A stretch of 64,000 nucleotides of DNA from Micavibrio_C sp046294845 (GTDB lineage: Bacteria; Pseudomonadota; Alphaproteobacteria; Micavibrionales; Micavibrionaceae). The stretch lies in contig JBKBNU010000001.1 in NCBI GenBank assembly GCA_046294845.1, positions 868,001 to 932,000 on the forward strand, written 5' to 3'. Both the position numbers and the translations under genes were made by a program. Within the stretch, counting starts at the first letter, position 1. Each line of letters opens with the position of its first letter. Under the pieces are notes generated by a model. That model was not told the DNA's origin. It saw only the letters and a program-made list of their open reading frames with translations, and made no database searches. Of the stretch, positions 54,119-63,158 are shown piece by piece.

Positions 54119-55096
54119 TTAATTTGCTGCCAACTGTCCGTTCATGCCGTTTTCAGGTACTTGCGCACCCAGGGCATGGCTGATGGCTGTGGCATTGTGA
54201 TCCATCATGCCGATATAGGTTCCTTCGTAGGTGCCGCTGGCCCCCATGGCATCAGAATAAAGTGTACCGCCAATCACAACATCGTGACCGCGCGCGGCCG
54301 CGCCTTCTATAAGCGCTTTGACATTACGGTCGGAAACCGAACTCTCAATAAAGACAGCAGGTACTTTTCTTTCGACCAGAAGGTTGACGATATCCTCGAT
54401 TTTTCTCAGCCCAGCCTCGCTTTCGGTAGAAATTCCCTGAATCCCGACAACTTCCATGCCATAGGCCTTGCCAAGGTAAGCAAAGGCATCATGGGCGGTT
54501 ACCAGAATGCGTCTTTCGGGAGGGATGTTCGCAAAAGATGAACGGATGTACTGATCAAGTGCTTTCAGTCTTGCCGCATATTGGTTGGCGTTTGTTTGAT
54601 AGAGGCCGGTATGTTCGGTGTGGATAGACGACAGGGAGCGGGCTGTACCACCACTGACAGCAATCCAGTTACCCGCATCCATCCAGATATGCGGATCATG
54701 ACCGGTGCTGCCATCAATCAAGTCTTCAGTTGGCAGGAATGTAGATACCGCGAATACAGGTTTTTCATCCGATAAGGTTTCCATCAGTTCGACCATTTGG
54801 CCTTCGAGGTGCAAGCCGTTATAAAAAACGATATCAGCACGTTTGAGCTTCATAATGTCGGTGCGGGTCGGACGGTAAAGGTGCGGATCAATACCTTCCC
54901 CCATCAGGGATTCAACGCGGGCAGTATCACCGGCCACAGCGCGCACGACATCGGCAATTTGCGCGGTCGTGGTCACAATATAGGGGCGATTATCAGTATT
55001 TGTTGTCGTTTCTTGCGCGTGCGGGCTTATACCCGCCAGCAAAGCGGCGCAGGCCAATACGACTAAGCCAGCTATTATATAAAGCGTGTTTCTCAT
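54119..55096 (-). CDS. metal ABC transporter substrate-binding protein (TroA/MntC-like)
   Basis: 325 residues. Signal peptide (MRNTLYIIAGLVVLACAALLAG), then the cluster A-I fold with metal ligands expected at His in GIDPHLYRPT, His in HDPHIWMDAG, an acidic residue in AVFIESSVSD and Asp in MMDHNATAI. The His-rich loop of ZnuA is absent, which together with two permeases favours manganese or iron over dedicated zinc uptake. ATG 55096 is used because it gives the signal peptide; the upstream in-frame start would not. Confidence 0.88.
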   Translation of the reverse strand: MRNTLYIIAGLVVLACAALLAGISPHAQETTTNTDNRPYIVTTTAQIADVVRAVAGDTARVESLMGEGIDPHLYRPTRTDIMKLKRADIVFYNGLHLEGQMVELMETLSDEKPVFAVSTFLPTEDLIDGSTGHDPHIWMDAGNWIAVSGGTARSLSSIHTEHTGLYQTNANQYAARLKALDQYIRSSFANIPPERRILVTAHDAFAYLGKAYGMEVVGIQGISTESEAGLRKIEDIVNLLVERKVPAVFIESSVSDRNVKALIEGAAARGHDVVIGGTLYSDAMGASGTYEGTYIGMMDHNATAISHALGAQVPENGMNGQLAAN

Positions 55097-55347
55097 ACGG
55101 TCAGTATAGACTACAAGATGTAGCCTTGGCAATATTTTTGAAGTAGGGGTAAACTTGAGGCGTATTAATTTAACTATTTGTTTTATTTGTAAAATTTATC
55201 CAAGTGGGCATGTTTTTATTGATCTTTTTCATTAAGACGATTGCCGTCGAGGCTCTTATTTTTCAAAAAAAAGAATATTTACCGTTTCTTAAGGGCGCGA
55301 GCGTAGAGTAGGGGAAATCGGGAAAGATTAAGGGAGTTATAAAAGAT

Positions 55348-55671
55348 ATGGTCGAAGTTGTAAGCGCCAATACCGAGCAGGCTACCTTAAAGCAGCCGCG
55401 TGCCCGTACATTTACATTCGGTGCCGCCGGTGGTCTTCAATCTATTGATTCCACTCCCCGCGAAAGAACCATTAATGCTGGTGATGCCGCCCGTTTGGGT
55501 CAGGTGCGTGAAGAGCACAATCCCGGCAGTCACGAAATTTTTGAAACCGCTGGTGCGAAGATGCGCACGGCAGCCCTGCATGCAGCAGGTCAATCACTTA
55601 CCGGTCCAGAGGCCACGCCTCAATCGTCAAAACCGGCTGTAACCTTCAAACCGGACAAGCCTGGCAGCTAA
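55348..55671 (+). CDS. 107-residue hypothetical protein
   Basis: Small soluble, Ala/Thr/Pro-rich protein with no signal peptide or known domain (contains ARTFTFGAAGGLQSIDSTPR). An AAGGGAG site lies about 11 bases upstream, a slightly long spacing. Its TAA overlaps the stop of the TlpA-like gene coming from the other side. The preceding 250 bases are AT-rich and hold nothing else recognisable. Confidence 0.55.
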   Translation: MVEVVSANTEQATLKQPRARTFTFGAAGGLQSIDSTPRERTINAGDAARLGQVREEHNPGSHEIFETAGAKMRTAALHAAGQSLTGPEATPQSSKPAVTFKPDKPGS

Positions 55672-56252
55672 TTCGATTTTATCCCTGTGAGATAGTGTAT
55701 GGTTTCCTCGCTATCCCATTTAAGACTAAGGCCCGCTATTTTGCGGGCTATTTTCTTGTCAGGTGTAATCACAAGCGTTTCAGGAACGCGGATTGTTTGA
55801 AACATGTCCTGTGAAACAGATTTATCTTCATCCCACAGAATATACAGATTGGGAATAGAACCATATTCTTTCAAATACTTTCTGAGAAAAGGTTCAATAC
55901 GTTCTTTCTTGTCATCAATCGATACAGCCAATATGACCAGATCATCCGGCATCTGGCGGGCAAGATTGACGAATTGTCCAAATTCGGCGATGCAGGGTGT
56001 ACACCATGTAGCCCAAAAATTGAGCAGGATTACTTTGTCATCGAAATCCGCAAGGCTGTAGCTTTTACCTTCACGATCCTTGAGGATGAGGCCGACGGGC
56101 AGGGTTTCTTGTGCTTGTGAGGGTTCTGCTGATGTCGCGGGCTTGGTAGCCGTTGCCATTATAGGCGCACGATGATCATCCATCACCCATGTAAAAACTA
56201 ATGTCGCAAGGATAAGTGCGAGAGCAATCAGGGCATTCAATTTCTTATGCAT
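55668..56252 (-). CDS. TlpA/ResA-like thioredoxin
   Basis: 194 residues. An N-terminal membrane anchor (NALIALALILATLVFTWVM) is followed by a periplasmic thioredoxin fold with WATWCTPC active site and a conserved VPETLVITP cis-Pro region. Overlaps the end of the CcsBA gene by eight bases. In System II cytochrome c maturation, such a protein (CcsX/ResA) reduces the apocytochrome haem-binding cysteines, which fits here. ATG 56252 is preferred for family length. Confidence 0.9.
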   Translation of the reverse strand: MHKKLNALIALALILATLVFTWVMDDHRAPIMATATKPATSAEPSQAQETLPVGLILKDREGKSYSLADFDDKVILLNFWATWCTPCIAEFGQFVNLARQMPDDLVILAVSIDDKKERIEPFLRKYLKEYGSIPNLYILWDEDKSVSQDMFQTIRVPETLVITPDKKIARKIAGLSLKWDSEETIHYLTGIKSN

Positions 56253-59196
56253 ATGATGATTTCCTCTTCCAGAGATAGGTAAGAAGAATGATTTCAAACA
56301 GGCAGAATGATAATAGTCCCGTTGCTACTCCCGAAATAAAGCCATAGGAATGAAGCCCGACACTCAAAAGATTCACGCCAAACCATGCCAGAGCAACCAC
56401 GACATTCAGCATCGCCAGACCCACGGCGTAAGGAACAGGCTTGATCTGTCCGGCCATGCGGCCATGCAAAAGCCAGATTGTCCAAAGCACAATCAGCAAA
56501 GCGCCGTTCTCTTTGGGGTCCCATCCCCAGAAACGTCCCCATGATTGATCAGCCCAGATTCCGCCCAGAATGGTACCCACAGCAGTAAAGAGCAGGCCCG
56601 CCAAGGCTAGACGATGCATTAGTATAAATAATCCTGAACGGTCCTTGGCAATAAACAACCATGCATGGGCTGTCAGGCCCGTTAGGATACACAGGCCATA
56701 ACCAGCTGTAACAATCAGAACATGGGTCGCTAGCCAGAAGTTTGTGTTGAGGACGGCAACGAGCATAGAGAGAGAGTCACCGCTCTGGCTGCCGAAATAC
56801 AAAGATACGCTCAATATTAGCAGGCCCGCAAACGCGGCGAGCAGGCCACTGCTACCATCGCGGCGTTTAAGTTCAATCAGGGTACCCACCAGAACACTGA
56901 CAAAGGAAACAAAGAGTAGTGACTCATAAAGCGTGGCGACAGGAGGGCGCTGCAAAATCATAACGCGCGCCGCCATGCCGCCTAGGTGAAAAATCAAGCC
57001 GCCGCTTAAGGAAAACAGGGCCATTTTTGACCATATGGGTACGCTTATCCTAAGGCTTACAATAAAGAATGTGAGGGCAAGGGCATAAAAAACCAGCGCG
57101 GTTTGAAAGGGATTCACAAGGTTGTAGAATTTTTCTGTTTTTAGGCGGCTGCCTTCCTGATGGGGGACCAGCTCTTGAAGCAGCTTCCGGCTTTGTGTTT
57201 GCCACGCAGCACTGTCCCCTTCAAGCCATGCCAAGCCAAGATTTCTCCATTCTTCCAGCAGGGCGGCTGTAGCCGGCGTGCCTTGCCCTTCCTGCAAAAC
57301 AGCCCACGGTGACAGTCTTTCCTGATTTTGGTGCACAGGAATAATGCGGAAGAAATTATTGCCCTCACTGCTGCCTGCAAACATATTCATTTGCCATGCA
57401 AACAGCGCTACAGCTTTTTCCTTATCGGTATAGGTGGCAATATCTTCGCCTTTGCGTTTGATTATCTTTTGCAATTCCTCTTGGGAGCGTGCCGAGAATT
57501 TCTGCAGATCAAGATAATTGATATAGGGCTTTGACAATGCCTCTTTTTCCTGTTCGTTAAGCAGGCTGTCGGGAGGCAGAATAGCCAGAGGCAAAATTAA
57601 AGAAAATGCCCGCATAATCTGCATATATTCATCTATATTTTTTTGCAGGATAATCAGATTTTTTTGCTGGGAATCCAGCTTATCAGTCGGGATCTGCGCC
57701 AGCTTCTGTAGTCTTTCTGCTTGCGGTTCCAGAGCCTCCGCTATTTGTGTGAAGCTATAAAGATGATGAGAGGTTTCGGGCAAAGCTAGCATATGTTTCA
57801 GATTGGTATCTCGCACCACGAAGACAGGGCGCTGGACAGCATTGGCGGGATCAAACAAAACCTCGACCAGCCATGAAACGCTATCCATGTTTCCCGTATG
57901 GGTGCGGCCCGAGAATTTACGCAAAGTTGCCGCCGCAAATGTTTCCATCGGCTTCAGACGCCCTTCATGCAAGACGGGGATCATGCTGAAATATTCCATG
58001 TCATAATCAGGCGAAGCGGCAGGTTGGTTTGCCGATGCAGGATTGAAAGGAATGGTCAGGAAAAGAGCTGTCACAAGAATTAGAACACGGGGCTTTATCT
58101 GAATAACCAGATGTAAAATCAGTCCCACACAAACCAGCAGGCTAGCAATATAGGGGAATAACCTGCCCTTATTCCAGACAACGCTTAGAACTGTTGTTTC
58201 TCCATCAGGGCGCTGGATATAGGACGATTGATAGAAAGTATAACCCCGATAACGCAAGGGGTTATTCATACTAATCTCGGCGGGCCATGTCGTGTCTTGA
58301 TCGTGAATAACGAGCGAGGATCTGTAGGCACGGGCCATGTCCATACCGGGATGACTTTCTTTGGTAACGTCTTCTAGCGCCAAGGCAAAGGGAAGGGCTG
58401 TCTGTGTCTTGCCGAAGCGGAATTCGTATACATGGTCTTTGACTTCTACTTGCGGGTAAAGCGGCATTATTTCGGTAAGCAGATAAAGGCCGTCAGTTTC
58501 GGTACCCGTCCCGCGTAATGATAGAGTCAAACCGCCATGATTATTCTCGTTTTGCTTGTCGGGCTTGATCGGGATCATCTTGATCTTTTGTGCTGGTCCC
58601 TGCAGTGTTAGTCCGGATTGTTCTGTTTCTTCCGGTGCGCGCTGTTGTGGTTGTCCGTTGATGAAAGTTTCTATGATCGTGGCATTGAAAGGGATACCTT
58701 CTTCCAGTCCCAGAATGCGCCCTTCTTTGAGTTCCTTGAAGGGAATGACGCCGATAACATCACCATCCTTGATGATCGACAGACTGCGGGCATGGTAATC
58801 CTCGATGACAGCAGAGCGATCTTGCTCGTTGATCGTCATATAGCCTTCTTGGGAAGTGAGGGCAGTCAGTATGCCGCCTGCCAATAATACCAGCACACCC
58901 AGATGGGTGATGATGATACCGGCGCGTTGCCAGCTCCATTTGCTTTCGGCAATAAATTTGCAAACCAGACTGACAAAAATCAGCCCCATAACTGTATAGC
59001 CGCCGGGGAGAGGTATGGGACCCAGCCAGAGAATGAAGGAGGAAAAGAATAGTTTCTGGGCGATGTAAAGACCCCAGTACTTTTGGGCAATTGTTCCGGC
59101 GACCAATAAAGTTATCAGCCAGGGAAACGTCCAGAAGACAATAGCCGGACGTGACAAGCGATGCGCCAACGCAGAAAGTGCAGATACGATTTTCAT
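56245..59196 (-). CDS. CcsBA fusion, System II cytochrome c synthetase
   Basis: 983 residues. About 1-370 is a ResB/CcsB domain with membrane segments and a periplasmic loop. A central periplasmic region opens with MIPVLHEGRLKPMETFA, as in fused CcsBA proteins. The C-terminal third is CcsA with many membrane segments and the haem-handling WWD-type motif QSWGRFWGWDPKENGALL. It carries haem outward and attaches it to c-type apocytochromes. System II is unusual for alphaproteobacteria, which mostly use System I (Ccm). Followed by the TlpA-like gene. Confidence 0.92.
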   Translation of the reverse strand: MKIVSALSALAHRLSRPAIVFWTFPWLITLLVAGTIAQKYWGLYIAQKLFFSSFILWLGPIPLPGGYTVMGLIFVSLVCKFIAESKWSWQRAGIIITHLGVLVLLAGGILTALTSQEGYMTINEQDRSAVIEDYHARSLSIIKDGDVIGVIPFKELKEGRILGLEEGIPFNATIIETFINGQPQQRAPEETEQSGLTLQGPAQKIKMIPIKPDKQNENNHGGLTLSLRGTGTETDGLYLLTEIMPLYPQVEVKDHVYEFRFGKTQTALPFALALEDVTKESHPGMDMARAYRSSLVIHDQDTTWPAEISMNNPLRYRGYTFYQSSYIQRPDGETTVLSVVWNKGRLFPYIASLLVCVGLILHLVIQIKPRVLILVTALFLTIPFNPASANQPAASPDYDMEYFSMIPVLHEGRLKPMETFAAATLRKFSGRTHTGNMDSVSWLVEVLFDPANAVQRPVFVVRDTNLKHMLALPETSHHLYSFTQIAEALEPQAERLQKLAQIPTDKLDSQQKNLIILQKNIDEYMQIMRAFSLILPLAILPPDSLLNEQEKEALSKPYINYLDLQKFSARSQEELQKIIKRKGEDIATYTDKEKAVALFAWQMNMFAGSSEGNNFFRIIPVHQNQERLSPWAVLQEGQGTPATAALLEEWRNLGLAWLEGDSAAWQTQSRKLLQELVPHQEGSRLKTEKFYNLVNPFQTALVFYALALTFFIVSLRISVPIWSKMALFSLSGGLIFHLGGMAARVMILQRPPVATLYESLLFVSFVSVLVGTLIELKRRDGSSGLLAAFAGLLILSVSLYFGSQSGDSLSMLVAVLNTNFWLATHVLIVTAGYGLCILTGLTAHAWLFIAKDRSGLFILMHRLALAGLLFTAVGTILGGIWADQSWGRFWGWDPKENGALLIVLWTIWLLHGRMAGQIKPVPYAVGLAMLNVVVALAWFGVNLLSVGLHSYGFISGVATGLLSFCLFEIILLTYLWKRKSSYA

Positions 59197-59251
59197 TTGC
59201 CCCTAGAAATAATGATCCATGAAGGATTCGTACAGGGGAATTTCGCCTTTT

Positions 59252-59620
59252 TTACGAATTGGTCAGAATATCAATAATATGCAGGATTTTCTGTCTTTCA
59301 GGGGGTTCGCAGCGGGTTTGAATTTTCAGCGCACGGACTAAAATAGCGGGGTTGATGGCGGGAGGGATGGCGCATGCAACTGCCGGATTTTCAAAACCAT
59401 TGAAGAAGTCTTCAACGGGAACATGAAGGATACGGCTTAGCGCGTGCAGGCGTATTGCTGAAAATCCACATGTACCTTTTTCATATTTTTGAATTTGCTG
59501 GTGCGTGACTCCCAAAGCATTTGCCAGATCGGCTTGTGTGAAGCCACGGTATTCGCGCAAACGGCGCAAATTTTTGCCGATCAGAGTTTGGTATGACGGT
59601 TCTTCGCTTATTGCTCCCAT
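59252..59620 (-). CDS. XRE-family transcriptional regulator
   Basis: 122 residues with a Cro/CI-type helix-turn-helix: LRRLREYRGFTQADLANALG followed by VTHQQIQKYEKG. It is of the short alphaproteobacterial type with VEDFFNGF after the HTH. The repeats around 59632-59677, just upstream of its start, are probable binding sites, so autoregulation and control of the divergent gene are likely. Confidence 0.9.
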   Translation of the reverse strand: MGAISEEPSYQTLIGKNLRRLREYRGFTQADLANALGVTHQQIQKYEKGTCGFSAIRLHALSRILHVPVEDFFNGFENPAVACAIPPAINPAILVRALKIQTRCEPPERQKILHIIDILTNS

Positions 59621-59631
59621 GGAAATATTTT

Positions 59632-59677
59632 ATTTCTATTTTAGAAATTAATCAACATATATTTCTTTATTAGAAAT
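59632..59677. promoter_or_regulatory. two palindromic operators between divergent regulators
   Basis: ATTTCTATTTTAGAAAT (59632-59648) is a perfect inverted repeat with a three-base centre. A second copy with one mismatch, ATTTCTTTATTAGAAAT, lies at 59661-59677. Start-to-start spacing is 29 bases. A third, inverted arrangement (GAAATATTTTATTTC) overlaps the first on the left. Placement suits binding by the XRE regulator. Confidence 0.7.
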
Positions 59678-59703
59678 ATTAAATATAAAGTATTACCCTG
59701 ATA

Positions 59704-60315
59704 ATGGAAATCATGGATTCCTTATGGCTAAAAACGCAATTCAGGCTTTGTCCGGATAAGAGTCGTGCCGATCTGGCGCGGGCCCTTGATCTTGACCCGC
59801 CCGCCATCAGCAAGATGCTGGCGGGAACACGCCAGATTAAGGCGCAGGAATATGTGGCTATGCGGGGGTTTTTTGGCCTGCCGATGGATGGTCAGCGGGC
59901 GGTCAGTGCTGAAAAAGGCTATCGTCTCGAAGCGCTGGAGGTTAAGGGCCTGTCCGAGCCTGATCGTGAAGGCGAGGGAGGAGAATGGGTGATGCCCGCC
60001 GGTTTACTGGCAGCCAGAACCAAGGCTGCACCGGAACAAATTCGTATCTTTACCGTACGCGACAAAACCATGGAGCCGGACTTTATGTCGGGTGCCCAAG
60101 TTCTGGTAGATTTATCCGACCGTTTGCCTTCACCGCCGGGGGTTTTTGTTGTCTCGGATGGTGTTGGCCATATTCTGCGCCATTGTGATTTCGTTCCGGG
60201 GGAATCGCCAGCACAGATACAAATTTCTTCCCATAAAGGATCGTCCTTCCGCTTGCCTGCGGATAAAGCCGATATCACAGGGCGTGTGATAGCCCGCCTT
60301 GACTGGTTAACCTGA
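59704..60315 (+). CDS. S24/LexA-like regulator lacking self-cleavage residues
   Basis: 203 residues. The N-terminal HTH (about 18-45, SRADLARALDLDPPAISKML) is joined to an S24-type C-terminal domain (about 95-200). In LexA and CI the nucleophile Ser lies in a GDSMEP-like motif; here the motif is DKTMEPDF (Thr at 122), and the Lys expected after the VVSDG strand is also absent. It therefore probably does not cleave itself. Divergent from the XRE regulator across the operator repeats. The start could also be ATG 59713. Confidence 0.8.
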   Translation: MEIMDSLWLKTQFRLCPDKSRADLARALDLDPPAISKMLAGTRQIKAQEYVAMRGFFGLPMDGQRAVSAEKGYRLEALEVKGLSEPDREGEGGEWVMPAGLLAARTKAAPEQIRIFTVRDKTMEPDFMSGAQVLVDLSDRLPSPPGVFVVSDGVGHILRHCDFVPGESPAQIQISSHKGSSFRLPADKADITGRVIARLDWLT

Positions 60316-60329
60316 TAATGTTCTGTGAC

Positions 60330-62651
60330 CTAAGCGGGTGATGTCCCCGAGGGCGCCGGCAATAAAGGCACCTGCTGCGGGGCAGGCAGCGCTTGCGCCG
60401 CTGCGGGTTGTTGTCCTTCTGTCGGCTTTTCTTTGCTCTTCGCAGCAAACATGACGCTTAAGATGACTTCACCCATAGCATATTTCAGGACTTCATCAAT
60501 GTGACTGACCGTGATGATTTCAAGCTCCCGTTTGATTTCTTCGGGTACCTTGAGCAAGTCGGGGGCATTTTCCTCTGGTACCAAAACAGTTTTGATCCCG
60601 TTATTGACGGCACCTTCCAGTTTTTCCCTGACACCCCCAATTCCCAGGACATGACCGCGCAACGATATTTTTCCTGTCATTGCCAGATCGGCTCTGACGG
60701 GTATATCCGTTAAAACGGACAGGCAGGCTGTCAATATGGCCGCACCGGCGGAGGGGCCATCTTTGCCGCCGTCATCAGGCGCATCGATATGAAGCTGGAG
60801 TTTGTCAATTTTGTCAGACGGGATATCAAATTTCGCCGCATTAGCCCGTAACCATGTGGAAACTTTTTCTATAGATTCCTTCATGCTGGTTCCCAACTGT
60901 CCTGTCGCTTTGACGCTGAAGGCTTTGGCGGGGCTGGCAATCACCTCAAACGGCATAACGTCGCCGTAATATCCTCCGGCAACGGACAGGCCGTTCACGA
61001 TGCCGACATCGTCTTTTCTATGCATACGCTCGCGCTTGCGGGCGGGCTGGTCAAGAAATTCGGGCAAAAGATTGGGGGTTACTATGATTTTGTCCTGCGG
61101 GTTTGTTTCCAGCTTGAAAGCAACCTTGCGGCAGATTTTTTCTACACATTGTTCAAGTTTTCTGACACCGGGTTCGTTTGTGTAATCTCTTACCAGTTTT
61201 TGCAGGGAATCCTCGGTAATTTCGCAGCAATCTGCCGCTAGTCCGGATTTCTCCAGTTGTCTTGGCACGATATAACGACGGGCAATTTCCAGTCTTTCAT
61301 GGGATGTATAGGCGGGTAGACGTATCATCTCCATACGGTCGCGTAACGGGCCGGATATTTCCCTGAAGTTGTTGGAGGTGCAAATAAACATCACTTCTGA
61401 AAGATCGAATTCGATCCCGAGGAAGGAATCACGGAAGGTTTTGTTTTGTTCGGGGTCCAGTACCTCGAGCAAGGCAGATTCCACACCTTTACCACGTGCG
61501 CTATGGGACTCTATCTTGTCGAGTTCATCGAGAAGAATAACAGGATTTTTTGTCCCTGCTTTTTTCAAGGCTTCTATAATTCGTCCGGGTATAGCGCCGA
61601 TATAGGTTGGTCTGTGACCGCGAATTTCATGTTCGTCACTAAGGCCGCCTAAAGAAATACGAACAAATTTGCGGCCTGTGGCATCGGCAATCGATTGTCC
61701 GAGTGATGTTTTGCCAATCCCGGGCGCACCATCAAGACAAACAATTTTGCCACTGGGTTTACCTGTACGTTTTTGAACGGCCAGTTGTTCGGTGATCTGG
61801 GATTTAACCTGCTCAAGGCCATAATGGTTTTTTTCGAGATCATCATGAACTCTTTTGATGTCGGTTCTTAAAGTACTGCGGCGTTCCCATGGCAAAGCCA
61901 AAATCAGGCGGGCGCTTTTCATCATGCTGGCAAATTCGGCAGACCCCGCTTGCATTTTGTCCATTTGCTCAAAATCTTCCTTGAGCTTTTTGATGACAGC
62001 TTCAGGAAGACGTGCGGCTTCTGCTCGGGCCATCATGCGGCTTAGTTCATCATTCTCATAATCGCCTTTTTGCTTGCTATCGGTTTTCTTTTGTTGACCG
62101 CTTTCAGCATCCTGTTCGTAGTGCTTCTTGTATATTTTTTCTACACGGCGGCTAAGGCGGTCTGTGCGGTCCAGCATACTGATCGCTTCATTCGAAAGCA
62201 GGGCTTCGCTCATGGCTTCAACCGTGTCCAGCCAGTCATCCAAAACATCTTTAATTTCCGGCTCGTGGCTTGCGCCGAATATAGTAATGAATTGGGGCAG
62301 GTAGCCGTTCATCACATTCCGCAAACCCAGATTGCGTTCTTTGCGCAAATGCTTATAGGCATCTTCTACTGAAACCGGATCGGGACTCATCAGTTCCATC
62401 ACCTTGCGATAAGGCTCGATAGGAATTTCCTCAATTTTGGAGATGAGCCATGTTGTATCCATATAGGCCTGCAGCAGGTCTTCCATGACAATTTTATGAA
62501 AGCTGCGACCCTTGGTCAGTCCGGGATTAATAGCCAAAACTGAATTCACGAATTCTTCACCAGTCTCAAGGGCACGGACTTTGTCATGCAGCTTGGCTAG
62601 TTTGTCCTCAAAATTAGACCAGAATTTGGATGTAGCGGTATTGTTACCCAT
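60330..62651 (-). CDS. lon: Lon-type ATP-dependent protease with atypical N-terminal region
   Basis: 773 residues. The AAA+ module has Walker A GAPGIGKT (308-315) and Walker B VILLDELDKI (371-380). The protease domain has catalytic Ser634 in KDGPSAGAA and Lys677 in GGVREKLEG, 43 residues apart as in Escherichia coli Lon. The helical linker (RLPEAVIKKLKEDFEQMDKM) is Lon-like, but the first ~200 residues do not show the PUA-like LAN substrate-recognition domain. The C-terminus adds an Ala/Pro/Gln-rich tail (about 740-773). Possibly a second, specialised Lon. Confidence 0.88.
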   Translation of the reverse strand: MGNNTATSKFWSNFEDKLAKLHDKVRALETGEEFVNSVLAINPGLTKGRSFHKIVMEDLLQAYMDTTWLISKIEEIPIEPYRKVMELMSPDPVSVEDAYKHLRKERNLGLRNVMNGYLPQFITIFGASHEPEIKDVLDDWLDTVEAMSEALLSNEAISMLDRTDRLSRRVEKIYKKHYEQDAESGQQKKTDSKQKGDYENDELSRMMARAEAARLPEAVIKKLKEDFEQMDKMQAGSAEFASMMKSARLILALPWERRSTLRTDIKRVHDDLEKNHYGLEQVKSQITEQLAVQKRTGKPSGKIVCLDGAPGIGKTSLGQSIADATGRKFVRISLGGLSDEHEIRGHRPTYIGAIPGRIIEALKKAGTKNPVILLDELDKIESHSARGKGVESALLEVLDPEQNKTFRDSFLGIEFDLSEVMFICTSNNFREISGPLRDRMEMIRLPAYTSHERLEIARRYIVPRQLEKSGLAADCCEITEDSLQKLVRDYTNEPGVRKLEQCVEKICRKVAFKLETNPQDKIIVTPNLLPEFLDQPARKRERMHRKDDVGIVNGLSVAGGYYGDVMPFEVIASPAKAFSVKATGQLGTSMKESIEKVSTWLRANAAKFDIPSDKIDKLQLHIDAPDDGGKDGPSAGAAILTACLSVLTDIPVRADLAMTGKISLRGHVLGIGGVREKLEGAVNNGIKTVLVPEENAPDLLKVPEEIKRELEIITVSHIDEVLKYAMGEVILSVMFAAKSKEKPTEGQQPAAAQALPAPQQVPLLPAPSGTSPA

Positions 62652-62768
62652 GTCAGTTTTAGTCCCTGTTACTATTATTTCTTTTTTGCTTAAGTTTTAG
62701 ACTTTAGGAGAAAATCTTCCCCTTCGCCAGCAATTTTTCAGAATACCTCGATGAGGGAATATACAAAG

Positions 62769-62797
62769 AAAAAAGGCGCCTCTTGAAAGCGCCTTTT
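62769..62797. terminator. rho-independent terminator after bL33
   Basis: GGCGC pairs with GCGCC around a nine-base loop, with AAAAA and TTTTT flanks extending the stem. It lies just downstream of the minus-strand rpmG stop and upstream of lon. Confidence 0.88.
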
Positions 62798-62822
62798 TCG
62801 TATAGCGGCCTGATAAGGCTTG

Positions 62823-63029
62823 TTATTTTTTGTGCGGAGGCATCTTCTTCTCTTCGAAGACTACGTGCGCGCCGCGTTTGCCGGTTTCCGGGTTTGTTGC
62901 CCACGGATCGTACTTTTTAATTTTCATTTTTTCCGTTTTTGTACGGGGGTTTTTCGTCGTGTAGTAACGGAAGCCGGTACCTGCCGAGCTTTCCAGACGA
63001 ATTTTCATGGCCACGCTTTTCTTCGCCAT
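62823..63029 (-). CDS. rpmG: 50S ribosomal protein bL33 with insertion
   Basis: 68 residues. The first 42 are a normal bL33 (TGFRYYTTKNPRTKTEKMKI, then KKYDP). Alphaproteobacterial bL33 usually continues for about 13 residues (KHVEFKE-like ending); here WATNPETGKRGA is inserted before HVVFEEKKMPPHKK. The usual length is about 55. It lacks the zinc Cys pairs, so it is the zinc-free form. Located beside rnr, a common alphaproteobacterial neighbourhood. Confidence 0.93.
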   Translation of the reverse strand: MAKKSVAMKIRLESSAGTGFRYYTTKNPRTKTEKMKIKKYDPWATNPETGKRGAHVVFEEKKMPPHKK

Positions 63030-63158
63030 AATCGTAAATCCTTGTAATAATTGGACCTTTCAATAGGGAACGGTCCTTCAAAACCTGTGGAACAGGGGCG
63101 TAATTTACGGATTTCCGTAGGAATGTCAAGGAAATAGACAAAGCTTTTTTAACTGGCC

